Part shown: positions 26,070-34,671 of the stretch, piece by piece
Position numbering within the stretch: position 1 is the first letter of the stretch
Layout: the number at the start of each line of letters is the position of its first letter
Assembly (NCBI RefSeq): GCF_006352025.1
Contig: NZ_CP040936.1
Coordinates: forward strand, 4,667,054 to 4,731,053
Origin: Hymenobacter sp. DG01
GTDB lineage: Bacteria > Bacteroidota > Bacteroidia > Cytophagales > Hymenobacteraceae
Direction of reading: 5' to 3'
Length of the DNA: 64,000 nt
Program-made: the position numbers and the translations under genes
The notes under the pieces: generated by a model
The model's database searches: none
Told to the model about the DNA's origin: nothing
What the model saw: only the letters and a program-made list of their open reading frames with translations

Positions 26070-27797
26070 ATGGCGAAGAAAACTGTCTCGGAAATAATAG
26101 TAGATACCCTGCAGGCCGCCGGCGTGACGCGGGTGTACGGGGTAGTGGGCGACTCGCTCAACGGCATTACCGATGAAATTCGGAAGCGGGAAGGCATTGA
26201 GTGGGTGCACGTGCGTAACGAGGAAGCCGGGGCCTTTGCTGCCGGGGCCGAGGCCCACTTGACCGGGACCCTGGCCGTGTGCGCCGGCTCCTGCGGCCCC
26301 GGCAACACTCACCTGCTCAATGGCCTCTACGATTGTCACCGCAGCCGCGTGCCGGTGCTGGCCATTGCGGCCCAGATTCCCAGCGTTGAAATCGGGACTC
26401 AGTACTTCCAGGAAACTCACCCTGAGCATACGTTTAAGGAGTGCAGCGCTTACTGTGAGCTGATCGGCATTGCGGACCAGACCGTGCGTACCACCGAAAT
26501 AGCCATTCAGACGGCCCTGACCCAGCGCGGGGTGGCCGTAATTGTAGTGCCCGGCGACATCAGTCACCAGAAAGCTGAAGCTCCGGCCCCGCGTCTGCCC
26601 GTGTTGCGCAGTCGGGCTACGCTGGTGCCGGCCCAGGAGGATATTCGGGCGGCTGCCGACCTGCTGAATACAGCCGACAAAGTAACCATCATGGCCGGGG
26701 CAGGCTGCGCCGAAGCGCACGCCGAGCTGCTGCAGGTGGCTGAGTTGCTGGGCGCCCCCGTGGTACACGCCCTGCGCGGCAAGGAGTACGTAGAGCCCAA
26801 CAACCCCTACGATGTGGGCCTGACCGGCCTGCTGGGGTTTTCCTCGGGCTACGAAGCCCTGATGGCTGCCGACGCCCTGCTTCTGCTCGGTACTGATTTC
26901 CCCTACGCCCAGTTTCTGCCCCAGGATGTGCGGGCCGTGCAAGTGGACGTGCGCGGGGAGCACATTGGCCGCCGGACGCGGGTAGAGGTAGGGCTGGTGG
27001 GCGATGTGGCGGCCACGCTACGGGAGCTGCTGCCCCTGCTCAACCACAAGCAGGACCGCCACCACCTGGTAAAAGCCCTGGAAAACTACCGCGACACCCG
27101 CGAAAGCCTCGATGAGCTGGCCACCGGAGAACCCGGCGATACCAGCATGCACCCCCAGTATCTGATGCGCCTGCTGAATGAGCAGGCTGCCGAAGACGCC
27201 ATCTTCACCTGCGACGTGGGCACGCCTACCATCTGGGCGGCGCGCTACCTACGCATGAATGGCCGGCGCCGCCTGGTAGGCTCCTTCAATCACGGCAGCA
27301 TGGCCAATGCCATGCCCCAGGCGCTGGGCGCCCAGCTGGCCTATCCCAACCGGCAGGTAATTGCCCTGGCCGGCGACGGAGGATTTGCCATGCTCATGGG
27401 CGAGCTGCTGACGCTGAAACAGCTGAAAGCCCCGGTGAAAGTTGTCATCTTCAATAACAACAGCTTGGGGTTTGTGGAACTGGAAATGAAGGCCGCCGGC
27501 CTGCTGGAATACGGCACCGAGCTGGAAAACCCGAGCTTCGCGGCGCTGGCCGAAGCGGCCGGGGTGCGCGGTATCCGGGTTACGGACCCGGCCCGGCTTC
27601 CGGCCGCCATTGCGGAAATGCTGGCTCACCCGGGTCCGGTTATTCTGGATGCCGTTGTTAAGCGGGCGGAGCTGTCCATGCCGCCTACCATTCAGAAAGA
27701 GCAAATGCTGGGTTTCAGCCTCTACACCCTAAAAGCTATTATGAGTGGCCGGGGCGATGAAGTGCTGGAGCTGGCCAAAACCAATCTGCTGCGCTAG
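26070..27797 (+). CDS. poxB: Pyruvate:quinone oxidoreductase (PoxB type)
   Basis: Thiamine-diphosphate and FAD enzyme converting pyruvate to acetate and CO2 and passing electrons to membrane quinone. 575 residues, against 572 in E. coli. GVVGDSLNGITDEI, Glu51 (NEEAGAFAAGAEA) that activates thiamine, CAGSCGPGNTHLLNGL, and the metal-thiamine motif GDGGFAMLMG...NN are present. The last residues, SGRGDEVLELAKTNLLR, match the lipid-binding, auto-inhibitory tail of E. coli PoxB almost residue for residue. ATG at 26070 preferred. Stands alone. Confidence 0.93.
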   Translation: MAKKTVSEIIVDTLQAAGVTRVYGVVGDSLNGITDEIRKREGIEWVHVRNEEAGAFAAGAEAHLTGTLAVCAGSCGPGNTHLLNGLYDCHRSRVPVLAIAAQIPSVEIGTQYFQETHPEHTFKECSAYCELIGIADQTVRTTEIAIQTALTQRGVAVIVVPGDISHQKAEAPAPRLPVLRSRATLVPAQEDIRAAADLLNTADKVTIMAGAGCAEAHAELLQVAELLGAPVVHALRGKEYVEPNNPYDVGLTGLLGFSSGYEALMAADALLLLGTDFPYAQFLPQDVRAVQVDVRGEHIGRRTRVEVGLVGDVAATLRELLPLLNHKQDRHHLVKALENYRDTRESLDELATGEPGDTSMHPQYLMRLLNEQAAEDAIFTCDVGTPTIWAARYLRMNGRRRLVGSFNHGSMANAMPQALGAQLAYPNRQVIALAGDGGFAMLMGELLTLKQLKAPVKVVIFNNNSLGFVELEMKAAGLLEYGTELENPSFAALAEAAGVRGIRVTDPARLPAAIAEMLAHPGPVILDAVVKRAELSMPPTIQKEQMLGFSLYTLKAIMSGRGDEVLELAKTNLLR

Positions 27798-28031
27798 CCG
27801 GGCACTGCCTGCTAGGTTAGAACGCGGGAAGCGGGCTGGTGCTTGCCCGGCCCAGGAGGGGTAGGGCAGGAGCCCAGCCGCCCGCCGGGGACGTTTACCT
27901 GGTATTTTGAACAATCTAGCCCTTTTGCTATGTTACTCAGAGGCAGCCGACGCCAGCAAAACCGCGTCGGTTGCTTTTATTTGCTCTTTCCGCCGTTAGG
28001 GCCGCCGTGTGCCGGCCCGTTTGTACGCTCC

Positions 28032-28907
28032 ATGACCAATAAAGAAATCAAAGCCCTCATCTCCCTGCTCGACGACCCCGAAGTTGCCCCGCAGATTCAG
28101 GAGAAAATCCAGACCCTGGGCGAAACCATTATTCCGTTTCTGGAGGAGTCGTGGGAGGAAAGTCTGGACCCACAGCAGCAGCAGCGCCTCGAAGACCTGA
28201 TTCACCACCTGCAGTTTGAGGGCCTGCAACAGCGCCTGCGCGTGTGGCGCGACTCGGGAGGCGAAAACCTGCTGGAAGGTATGTGGCTGCTAAACTCCTA
28301 CCAGTACCCCGACGCCGATTTTCAGGTGCTGAACCGGGCCATCGAGCAGCTGCGCTTTGAGGCCTGGACTCTGCTGCAGCCCAATATGCACCCCGCCGAC
28401 CAGGTTCAGACCCTAAACCACGTTCTGTTCCGGACGCATAAATTCGCTGCCAACACCCAGAACTTCCACTCCCCAGCCAACTCCATGCTGCACCGGGTGC
28501 TGGAAACCCGCCGGGGTAACCCGCTCACGCTCTGCGTGATTTACCTGCTGGTAGCCCAGCGGCTCAAAATGCCCGTGTTCGGCGTGAATCTGCCCAACCT
28601 GTTTGTGCTCACGTATCGTCCTGAGGGTGCCCTGGAGCCGTTTTATATCAACTGCTACAACCGTGGGCTGGTGTTGTCGCGCACCGATATTGAGCACTAC
28701 ATCGGGCAGCTTAACCTCACGCCCAACGAGATGTTCTTCGAGCCCTGCTCGCATATCGATATCGTGCGCCGGGCCCTGCGCAACCTGCAGCTCAGCTTCG
28801 AGAAGATGCAGGAACCGGCTAAGGCCGTTGAAGTAGGCCAGCTCCTGGCTATTCTGACCAGCGAATCGGACGCTACGGACGAAAACGCTGAGCCAAACGA
28901 AGAATAA
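28032..28907 (+). CDS. SirB1/transglutaminase-like family protein
   Basis: 291 residues from the ATG at 28032. The N terminus is helical with a HEAT-like feel (EIKALISLLDDPEVAPQIQE). Residues 110-230 carry the transglutaminase-like core_2 region: LNHVLFRTHKFAANTQNFHS, RRGNPLTLCVIYLLVAQRL and GVNLPNLFVL. The family's Cys is present (PLTLCVIY) but its activity is unknown. Bacterial homologues are often called SirB1. A perfect palindromic terminator follows. Confidence 0.85.
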   Translation: MTNKEIKALISLLDDPEVAPQIQEKIQTLGETIIPFLEESWEESLDPQQQQRLEDLIHHLQFEGLQQRLRVWRDSGGENLLEGMWLLNSYQYPDADFQVLNRAIEQLRFEAWTLLQPNMHPADQVQTLNHVLFRTHKFAANTQNFHSPANSMLHRVLETRRGNPLTLCVIYLLVAQRLKMPVFGVNLPNLFVLTYRPEGALEPFYINCYNRGLVLSRTDIEHYIGQLNLTPNEMFFEPCSHIDIVRRALRNLQLSFEKMQEPAKAVEVGQLLAILTSESDATDENAEPNEE

Positions 28908-28912
28908 GAAGA

Positions 28913-28963
28913 ACCCCAACAGAAGGGCCGCTGATGAGACATCAGCGGCCCTTCTGTTGGGGT
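28913..28963. terminator. Bidirectional terminator
   Basis: A perfect 24-base stem begins ACCCCAACAGAAGGGCCGCT and closes on a 3-base loop at 28937-28939. It separates two convergent genes. Confidence 0.85.
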
Positions 28964-29018
28964 GTAAGCTAAGTAGGCTGGTTAGTGGCCTGATAAGATG
29001 GCCGGCCAGGAAATAGCG

Positions 29019-29630
29019 CTAAAACTTTTTAATCAGGCAGCCCGGCGCACGCTTATCAGCGACGCCAACCGGGCGGCCGGCCAGCAGGTTGTTGAGGGCA
29101 TCGGCCAGGTAATGTTCTTTGGCGTAGCCTTCCACCTGCGGGTTATCATCGATGGCGCCTTTGTAGCGCACGGCAAAGCCGTTGTCAACAGGTTGGAGCA
29201 CTACCACCTCCGGCGTTTTGGTGGCGCCCAGCAGCGAGCTTACTTTCTGGCCTTCATCGGTGAGCAGGGGTAGGGCCGCGCCCCCCGTAGTCTTGATTTT
29301 GAGCTTTTCGGCGTCGCCGGTATCTGCGCTGGCCTCCAGGTTGATGGGCGCATTCACAAACAGAAACGGTACGCCTTTGGCTCCGTAGTCGGCGCTAAGC
29401 GAGTTCAGGCGACCTTCGTAGAGCTTGGAAAAGGCACAGGTAGGATTCACGAATACCACCACCACGGCCTTGCTGCCCGCGTAGCTTTTCAGGGCAACTT
29501 CGGCATTGGCGCTGTTCTTCAGGCTGAAATCGGTAACTGAGCGGCTCCCCTGCGCCCGGGCTACCCCTACCGCAGCGGTGCAAAAAACCAGGGCAGCAGC
29601 AGCAATAAGTGAAAGGCGGCGAAGAGACAT
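29019..29630 (-). CDS. Secreted redoxin / AhpC-TSA-like protein
   Basis: 203 residues with a signal peptide (LIAAAALVFCTAAVGVARA). Thioredoxin fold: VVVVFVNPTCAFSKLYEGRL holds one Cys in the usual active-site position with Ser instead of the resolving Cys (CAFS), and another Cys lies near the C terminus (APGCLIKKF), so it may act like a two-Cys peroxiredoxin or use an external thiol. GVPFLFVNAP and LLGATKTPEVVVL (cis-Pro) complete the fold. Periplasmic. Confidence 0.85.
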   Translation of the reverse strand: MSLRRLSLIAAAALVFCTAAVGVARAQGSRSVTDFSLKNSANAEVALKSYAGSKAVVVVFVNPTCAFSKLYEGRLNSLSADYGAKGVPFLFVNAPINLEASADTGDAEKLKIKTTGGAALPLLTDEGQKVSSLLGATKTPEVVVLQPVDNGFAVRYKGAIDDNPQVEGYAKEHYLADALNNLLAGRPVGVADKRAPGCLIKKF

Positions 29631-29727
29631 GAGAGGTAGTTTAGTGAAAGGGTGATGGAGCGAGTTAAGGTAAACATCCGTGAACAGGTAGGCGCAGTTC
29701 GCAAACCCGCTCGTTCACTTGGTTTAC

Positions 29728-30375
29728 CTAATCCCCCACGGCGTAAGTTAAAACGTAGTCCGGACTTGGACGCAGGTAATGAATCTGGTGTTGGCTGCGG
29801 AAGTTTTCGAGGAGCAGGTGTCCCGTCAATACACCGGCCTCCCGCAGCTCAAACGGGCTGAGCAGTAGCTGCTCTTTAAACACCAGGCCCCGACGACTGT
29901 GCAGCTTGTAGAGCGTCTCTTTGGCACTCCAGTAGAGACAATATTTTGCTGTTTCGTTGCCGGCATCGGTCTGCTCGGTTTCCGATAGAAACCGGCGGGC
30001 CAACTGTTGCGCTTTGGTGCGGATCAGTTCAATATCTATGCCAACCGCAGCCTGCGTAGAAAGTAAACCGGCTACCCACTCGCCGGAGTGGGAAAGCGAA
30101 ACCCCGAAACCCGGCAATTCGGCGAAGTAGGGGCGGCCATTGGCGTCGTTGTGCAGGGTAGCCGGGGCGTCGCTTAGCTCGCGCAGCAGCTGGTGAGCCA
30201 GCGTCCTTCCGCCCAGCCACTGCCGAGCCCGCAGCTCGTCGCGCCCATCGGGGTAGTGGGCCAGATAGTGCGCCTGAGCCGGCAGCAGCGGCCACAGCTC
30301 CTCAGCGGTTTCGGTGAGGAGCCAGAGGCCCAGCACGCAGGTTTGAGAAACAGGAGAAAGAGAATGAAGGGGCAA
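29728..30375 (-). CDS. 4'-phosphopantetheinyl transferase, Sfp type
   Basis: 215 residues. Transfers phosphopantetheine from CoA to a Ser of carrier proteins. FGVSLSHSGEWV, the Mg-binding VGIDIE, and YWSAKETLYK with its Glu are in order and at the usual spacing for the Sfp/Gsp group. No polyketide or peptide synthetase genes are nearby, so the target cannot be inferred; the fatty-acid carrier protein is possible. Confidence 0.92.
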   Translation of the reverse strand: MPLHSLSPVSQTCVLGLWLLTETAEELWPLLPAQAHYLAHYPDGRDELRARQWLGGRTLAHQLLRELSDAPATLHNDANGRPYFAELPGFGVSLSHSGEWVAGLLSTQAAVGIDIELIRTKAQQLARRFLSETEQTDAGNETAKYCLYWSAKETLYKLHSRRGLVFKEQLLLSPFELREAGVLTGHLLLENFRSQHQIHYLRPSPDYVLTYAVGD

Positions 30376-30614
30376 GGAGCGAATGCGTGAGTAAATGAAG
30401 AAGTGAAGGTACGGCGGCCGCGGTATAGCTGCCAGCCCAGGGCCCGCCCTGGCCCGCTACCGCAGGTTCCCGGCGGGTGAAGGGTTGGGCGCTTTGTTAG
30501 GGGTAGGCGCTGGCTGGGTGGTTCGAAAAAAGGTGGCCGCGCGGCTGGGCTACGGCCGCGTATTGTTCCGGCGGTATCTTTACGCACTTCTTCACCCCTT
30601 CAGCTATTCACGCC

Positions 30615-31541
30615 TTGTCTTCCCGTCCCCAGGTTCAGAAGGTTGCTACCCTCACCGGCCACCACGACTGCGTGTATGCCCTGGCCGGCACGGCCGGACA
30701 GGCCACGTTCTACTCTGCCGGGGCCGATGGAATGGTGGCCGCCTGGAACGCCGACGCCCCCGGACAGGACGGCGAGCTGGTGGCCAAAGTCGAATACTCG
30801 GTGTATGCCCTGCTGCACCTGCCCAAGCAAAACCTGCTAGTAGTGGGGCACAACTTTCAGGGCATTCAGGTGATTGACCTGGCCCGGAAAAAGCTGGCCT
30901 ACGCCACGGCCCTACCCCCGGCAGCCATCTTCGACATTGCCCACTCCGAGGCGCGGCAGCGTCTTTACGTAGCGCTGGGCGATGGCACACTGGCGGTACT
31001 GCGGGCCGCCGACTTTGCCGTAGAAACCCTGGTGCGCCTCTCCGAGAAAAGTCTGCGCTGCCTGGCTCTGCACGAAGAGCGCGGGGAGCTGGCCGTAGGC
31101 GGCTCCGACTGGCAGGTGCGCGTTCTGAATGCCGATTCCCTGCAAACAAAACACGTCATTGAGGGCGCGACCAACTCCGTGTTCACTGCTGCCTACTCGC
31201 CCGACGGGCGCTACCTGCTCACGGCCGGGCGCGACGCGCACCTGCGCATCTGGGACGTAGCGGCCGGTTACCGGGAGCACCGCAGTATTGTGGCCCACAT
31301 GTTCACCATCAACCACCTGGCCTTCTCGCCCGATGGCACCCTGCTGGCTACCTGCAGCATGGACAAGAGCATCAAACTCTGGGATGCCCGCTCCTGGGAG
31401 CTGCTGCGGGTGGTGGACCGGGCCCGCCACGCCGGCCATGGCACCTCCGTAAACAAGTTATTTTGGCCGGAAGGGCAGAATAGGCTAGTTTCGTGTAGCG
31501 ACGACCGCAGCCTGGCCCTGTGGCAGATTAGTACCGAGTAG
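30615..31541 (+). CDS. WD40 repeat protein
   Basis: 308 residues, probable TTG start giving SSRPQVQKVATLTGHHDCVY. At least six or seven blades; the clearest are LTGHHDCVYALAGT...VAAWN, AAYSPDGRYLLTAGRDAHLR-IWD, LAFSPDGTLLATCSMDKS-IKLWD, and the closing SCSDDRSLALWQ. It forms a beta-propeller for protein binding. No signal peptide, so probably cytoplasmic. It is 115 bases upstream of the DivIVA-like gene and might be expressed with it. Confidence 0.88.
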   Translation: MSSRPQVQKVATLTGHHDCVYALAGTAGQATFYSAGADGMVAAWNADAPGQDGELVAKVEYSVYALLHLPKQNLLVVGHNFQGIQVIDLARKKLAYATALPPAAIFDIAHSEARQRLYVALGDGTLAVLRAADFAVETLVRLSEKSLRCLALHEERGELAVGGSDWQVRVLNADSLQTKHVIEGATNSVFTAAYSPDGRYLLTAGRDAHLRIWDVAAGYREHRSIVAHMFTINHLAFSPDGTLLATCSMDKSIKLWDARSWELLRVVDRARHAGHGTSVNKLFWPEGQNRLVSCSDDRSLALWQISTE

Positions 31542-31656
31542 TTGGCCGTAAGCACCCGAGCCCCCGTGTTTGCCCCGGCTACCGGGCCGCTATAAGGTGT
31601 GCTGCCCCGCGGCCATTTTTGCGGCTACCCGCTGCCTGTTACCCCACTCACTACCC

Positions 31657-32700
31657 ATGAAAATTACCGCCCTCGATATCCGGCAGAAAACCTTTGAAAA
31701 AGCCTTTCGGGGATTAGACAAGGACGAAGTGCAGGCCTTTTTGTTGACCCTTTCCCAGCAGTGGGAGCGGATGGGCGACGAAAACCGGGAGCTGCGCCTC
31801 AAGCTCGACCACGCTACTCAGGAAGTACAGAAGATGCGTGAGGTGGAAACCAGCCTCTACCGTACCCTGAAAACCGCCGAAGACACGGGCAACAGCATCA
31901 CGGAGCAGGCCCAGCGCGACGCCCAGCTGCGCATTCGGGAAGCCCAGCTGCAGGCTGAGCAGCTGCTGGCCGATGCCCGCCAGAAAGCCCGCAGCGTGGT
32001 GGAAGACGCCTACCAGCAGGCTGAGCGCACCGTGGCCGACATGCAGAAGGAAGTAAGCAGCCTGGGCCAGGAGTGCCAGCGCCTGGAAAACCTGCTCGAC
32101 GGCCTCACGCACGATTTGCACCGCCTGGCTTCTGATGCGCTGGATAAAGTTGAGAAGGCCCGCAGCCGCCCGAAAACCAGCACGGCCGCCATCCTTTCGC
32201 GGGCCGCGAGCGTAAAAGTGAACCGTCCGCACACGGCGGATGACTCACCTAAACCCGACGCTCCCATGTACGTTTCCACTGCTTCTACTTCTTCTGCCGC
32301 GGCGGTTGCCGGCGGTTCCACAGCTTCCTTCTCCGAGCCGGTAGCCACCCCGGCGCGCACCGCCCCGCCTGAGAAGCCTGCTACCACCGGTTACAACCCC
32401 AAACCCGGGCAGCAGCCCGACCCCGGCGCCCCGGCCCAGCAGCCTGGTCCCGAGATTGAGCGCCCCGGCAGTCCTGGCGAAAACCCCGGTATTTCGCCTG
32501 CCCCCCACATCGATCCGCCGAGTCCCTCGCGCGTGCCTGAGCCCGGCGCGCCGCAAGTGGAGCCCACCGCCCCCGATATTCAGCCCATCGGCCCCGGCCA
32601 CCCCGAAATCAACCAGCCGGCCCCCGTTACGCACCCGGGCCAACCCAGCTTCGCGGCGGCCGCTTCTCTCAGTGAGAAGTCGTTTTTCGACGAGCTGTAA
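31657..32700 (+). CDS. DivIVA-domain protein with proline-rich tail
   Basis: 347 residues from the ATG at 31657. The N terminus MKITALDIRQKTFEKAFRGL followed by DKDEVQAFL is the DivIVA membrane-binding hook and first coiled coil. A continuous coiled coil runs to about residue 175 (heptads of Gln, Glu, Leu, Arg). Residues 190-335 are low-complexity Pro/Ala/Ser/Gly, and the extreme C terminus is a hydrophobic-acidic motif, EKSFFDEL. DivIVA proteins mark curved membrane and poles; its role in a Bacteroidota cell is unclear. It is followed by a terminator and then folB. Confidence 0.85.
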   Translation: MKITALDIRQKTFEKAFRGLDKDEVQAFLLTLSQQWERMGDENRELRLKLDHATQEVQKMREVETSLYRTLKTAEDTGNSITEQAQRDAQLRIREAQLQAEQLLADARQKARSVVEDAYQQAERTVADMQKEVSSLGQECQRLENLLDGLTHDLHRLASDALDKVEKARSRPKTSTAAILSRAASVKVNRPHTADDSPKPDAPMYVSTASTSSAAAVAGGSTASFSEPVATPARTAPPEKPATTGYNPKPGQQPDPGAPAQQPGPEIERPGSPGENPGISPAPHIDPPSPSRVPEPGAPQVEPTAPDIQPIGPGHPEINQPAPVTHPGQPSFAAAASLSEKSFFDEL

Positions 32701-32727
32701 GCCTTCGTTGCTACCCCCTTTATTCGC

Positions 32728-32757
32728 ACAAAGCCTACCTTTCGGGGTGGGCTTTGT
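32728..32757 (+). terminator. Terminator of the DivIVA-like gene
   Basis: ACAAAGCC pairs with GGCTTTGT, followed by a T-rich stretch (TGTTTAG). An inner TACC/GGTG extension is possible. Confidence 0.65.
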
Positions 32758-32865
32758 TGTTTAGAGCTACAAAGTCGCCGGCCGACTTCTTTCTAGACAC
32801 ATCCCTACCCCTGGGTGCGCGCTACATTCCCTTGCACGTATTTTAACCATCTACTTCTTTACCAC

Positions 32866-33222
32866 ATGGGCCAGATTGCACTGGAAGGCATGGAGTTTTT
32901 TGCCTTTCACGGATACTACGACGAGGAGCAGAAAATCGGAAACAAGTACGGAATCGACCTCTACATTGACACCGACCTGCACGCGGCCGGCGCCTCCGAC
33001 CAGCTGCGCGAAACCGTAAACTACGAAGTGCTTTACCGGGTGGTAGCCGAGGAAATGCGGGCCCCAGCCCGCCTGCTGGAGCACCTGGGCCACCGTGTGA
33101 TGGATCGGGTGCTGGAAGAATTCCCGTACATCGAGGGCGTACGGGTGAGCGTGTCCAAATTCAATCCGCCGCTGGGCGGTATCTGCCACCGCGCCCGCAT
33201 CACGTTGGAGCGACGCCGCTAA
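32866..33222 (+). CDS. folB: Dihydroneopterin aldolase
   Basis: 118 residues, standard length, from the ATG at 32866. Converts 7,8-dihydroneopterin to 6-hydroxymethyl-dihydropterin in folate synthesis. EGMEFFAFHGYYDEEQKIGN has the catalytic FxxHG region, TVNYEVLYRVV the pterin-binding block, and RVSVSKFNPPLGG the C-terminal Lys region. The pathway's first enzyme, FolE, is encoded 26 kb away in the same window. Confidence 0.95.
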   Translation: MGQIALEGMEFFAFHGYYDEEQKIGNKYGIDLYIDTDLHAAGASDQLRETVNYEVLYRVVAEEMRAPARLLEHLGHRVMDRVLEEFPYIEGVRVSVSKFNPPLGGICHRARITLERRR

Positions 33223-33356
33223 CACCCCTACCCCCGGCCCATCAGCCAAGCCACCTCCAGCCGACCAGGGTTTGAGCAGAAAGAGGGGGTAGGCGAATGG
33301 GGCAAAAGGAGGGGGCATCAACCAGTACAGGTGCCGAGGCCATAGGGCCGGTTGCG

Positions 33357-34001
33357 TTACCCAGGAGCTCCTGCCTGCTTTATCTCGATCAGCAGGAGCT
33401 CCTGGGCGCGCCGAAAATCCCGGGGGCTTTTGTCGCTGACGATGCTGGAGAAGATAGGGTCCTCCCGGAGGCTGGTCCGTTCACCGGCCAGGCCGGGTAT
33501 GCCATGAATGTGGCGCGCCGCCTGCAGGGCGTGGTAGCGGACCAGGTAGTCGGGGTGGGTGAGCAGGTTGATGATGCGCCGGATAATATCGGCGTTCAGT
33601 TGGGCGCGGGTGTAGTAATAGCCCAACCCGGTCAGCACCTCAATAAGAGTGTAGGTATCCCGGGCTTCGAGCACGCGGGCTACCTGGCGCAGATCCAACT
33701 GGGCAGGGTCAATCTGGCTGATGGCTTGCAGCACGTAGTTCGCCGCTTTAGGCAAATAGTTATTCAGGGCGGGTAGGGCCGGTCGGTGCCGCAGATACGC
33801 CAGTCCCAGCACAACGCGCGCATCGGCGGGGCCATGCTCCAAGGCGTGAATAAGCTCAGCGGCGGCCTGCTCTTGCTCCGCTGCTGACAGGCCACCAAGA
33901 GAAGCGGCAGCATCTATGACTGAGTCGAAGCCGTCGTGCCAGGCCAGGTAGTTGTCAATAGGCCCGAAAAAGGCGCGACGAAAGGATTCCATAGCATCCA
34001 T
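33357..34001 (-). CDS. HEAT-like helical protein, unknown
   Basis: 214 residues; a Met three codons in (33992) is an alternative start. Cytoplasmic, helical, with repeated pairs (LSAAEQEQAAAELIHALEHG, ARVVLGLAYLRHRPALPALN, VLEARDTYTLIEVLTGLGY, LLTHPDYLVRYHALQAARH) resembling HEAT/ARM repeats. No enzyme motif. Its 3' end contains a 14-base inverted repeat (33361-33405). Confidence 0.7.
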   Translation of the reverse strand: MDAMESFRRAFFGPIDNYLAWHDGFDSVIDAAASLGGLSAAEQEQAAAELIHALEHGPADARVVLGLAYLRHRPALPALNNYLPKAANYVLQAISQIDPAQLDLRQVARVLEARDTYTLIEVLTGLGYYYTRAQLNADIIRRIINLLTHPDYLVRYHALQAARHIHGIPGLAGERTSLREDPIFSSIVSDKSPRDFRRAQELLLIEIKQAGAPG

Positions 34002-34075
34002 AGCAGGAAAGAGCAGGCAGGTAAACGGAGGCGTAAAGCTAGGATAAGGAATTCATTAGCAGCAAGGTTGAATAT

Positions 34076-34151
34076 TATACGAAAAAAATCGTAGATTAAA
34101 CTTGCTTCTACGATACACTTCGTATATGTTTGATGTACGAACTGATTCGTA
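34076..34151. promoter_or_regulatory. Candidate operator and promoter of the BlaI/M56 genes
   Basis: A promoter fits TTG (34102-34104), 20-base spacer, TATGTTTG (34125-34132). Around it are three dyads sharing TACGA/TCGTA: TATACGAA (34076-34083) with TTCGTATA (34119-34126), ATCGTAGA (34088-34095) with TCTACGAT (34107-34114), and the compact TACGAA-CTGA-TTCGTA (34136-34151) at the expected start of transcription. BlaI/MecI proteins bind dyads of the TACA/TGTA kind over their own promoters, so this is probably the autoregulatory site. Confidence 0.6.
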
Positions 34152-34251
34152 GTAAATGGCTGCCTGCTTTCCGGCGCGACGGAAAACCAACTGCAGGCAA
34201 CGGTTGCGCATCAGCCAGACGTCTAACTCAGTACCGCTTACCGCTTTCATC

Positions 34252-34671
34252 ATGAGTAAATCTTCCCTTCCCAAACCCACCGAATCGGAGCTGGAAATTC
34301 TGCAGGTGCTCTGGCAGCACGGCCCCAGTACCGTCCGCTTCGTCAACGACGAGCTGAGTCGCCGGCGCGAGGTGGGCTACACTACCACGCTCAAGCTGCT
34401 CCAGCTGATGCTGGAAAAAGGCCTGGTGCTGCGCGACGACGACAGCAAAACCCACGTGTACCGCGCCGCGGTGCGGGAGGAGGAAACCCAAGGCCTGCTG
34501 ATTGACAAGTTCGTGGAATCGGCCTTTGGGGGCTCGGCCATGAAGCTGGTAATGCAGGCCCTGGGCAACCGGCGCACCTCCCGCGAGGAGCTGGCCCAGA
34601 TCCGGCGCCTGCTCAACGACATCGAGATTCAAAACGACACAACCCCACCCTCAACCGACGACGCCCCATGA
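34252..34671 (+). CDS. BlaI/MecI/CopY family transcriptional repressor
   Basis: 139 residues from the ATG at 34252. Winged helix at the N terminus: PTESELEILQVLWQHGPSTV, then SRRREVGYTTTLKLLQLMLE and the wing GLVLRDDDSKTHVYRAAV. The C-terminal dimer helix includes LIDKFVESAFGGSAMKLVMQ. In known systems the partner membrane protease inactivates this repressor. The stop overlaps the ATG of the M56 gene by 4 bases, showing translational coupling. Upstream lies a cluster of palindromes that look like its operator. Confidence 0.93.
   Translation: MSKSSLPKPTESELEILQVLWQHGPSTVRFVNDELSRRREVGYTTTLKLLQLMLEKGLVLRDDDSKTHVYRAAVREEETQGLLIDKFVESAFGGSAMKLVMQALGNRRTSREELAQIRRLLNDIEIQNDTTPPSTDDAP

Noticed and set aside
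27903-27909. TATTTTG as promoter of the SirB1-like gene
   Set aside because: One base short of TAnnTTTG. The same 7-base form occurs near other genes, so it may be a variant, but it is not specific enough alone.
30575-30582. TATCTTTA as promoter of the WD40 gene
   Set aside because: Last base differs from the consensus and the nearest TTG is only 9 bases away; too weak to list.
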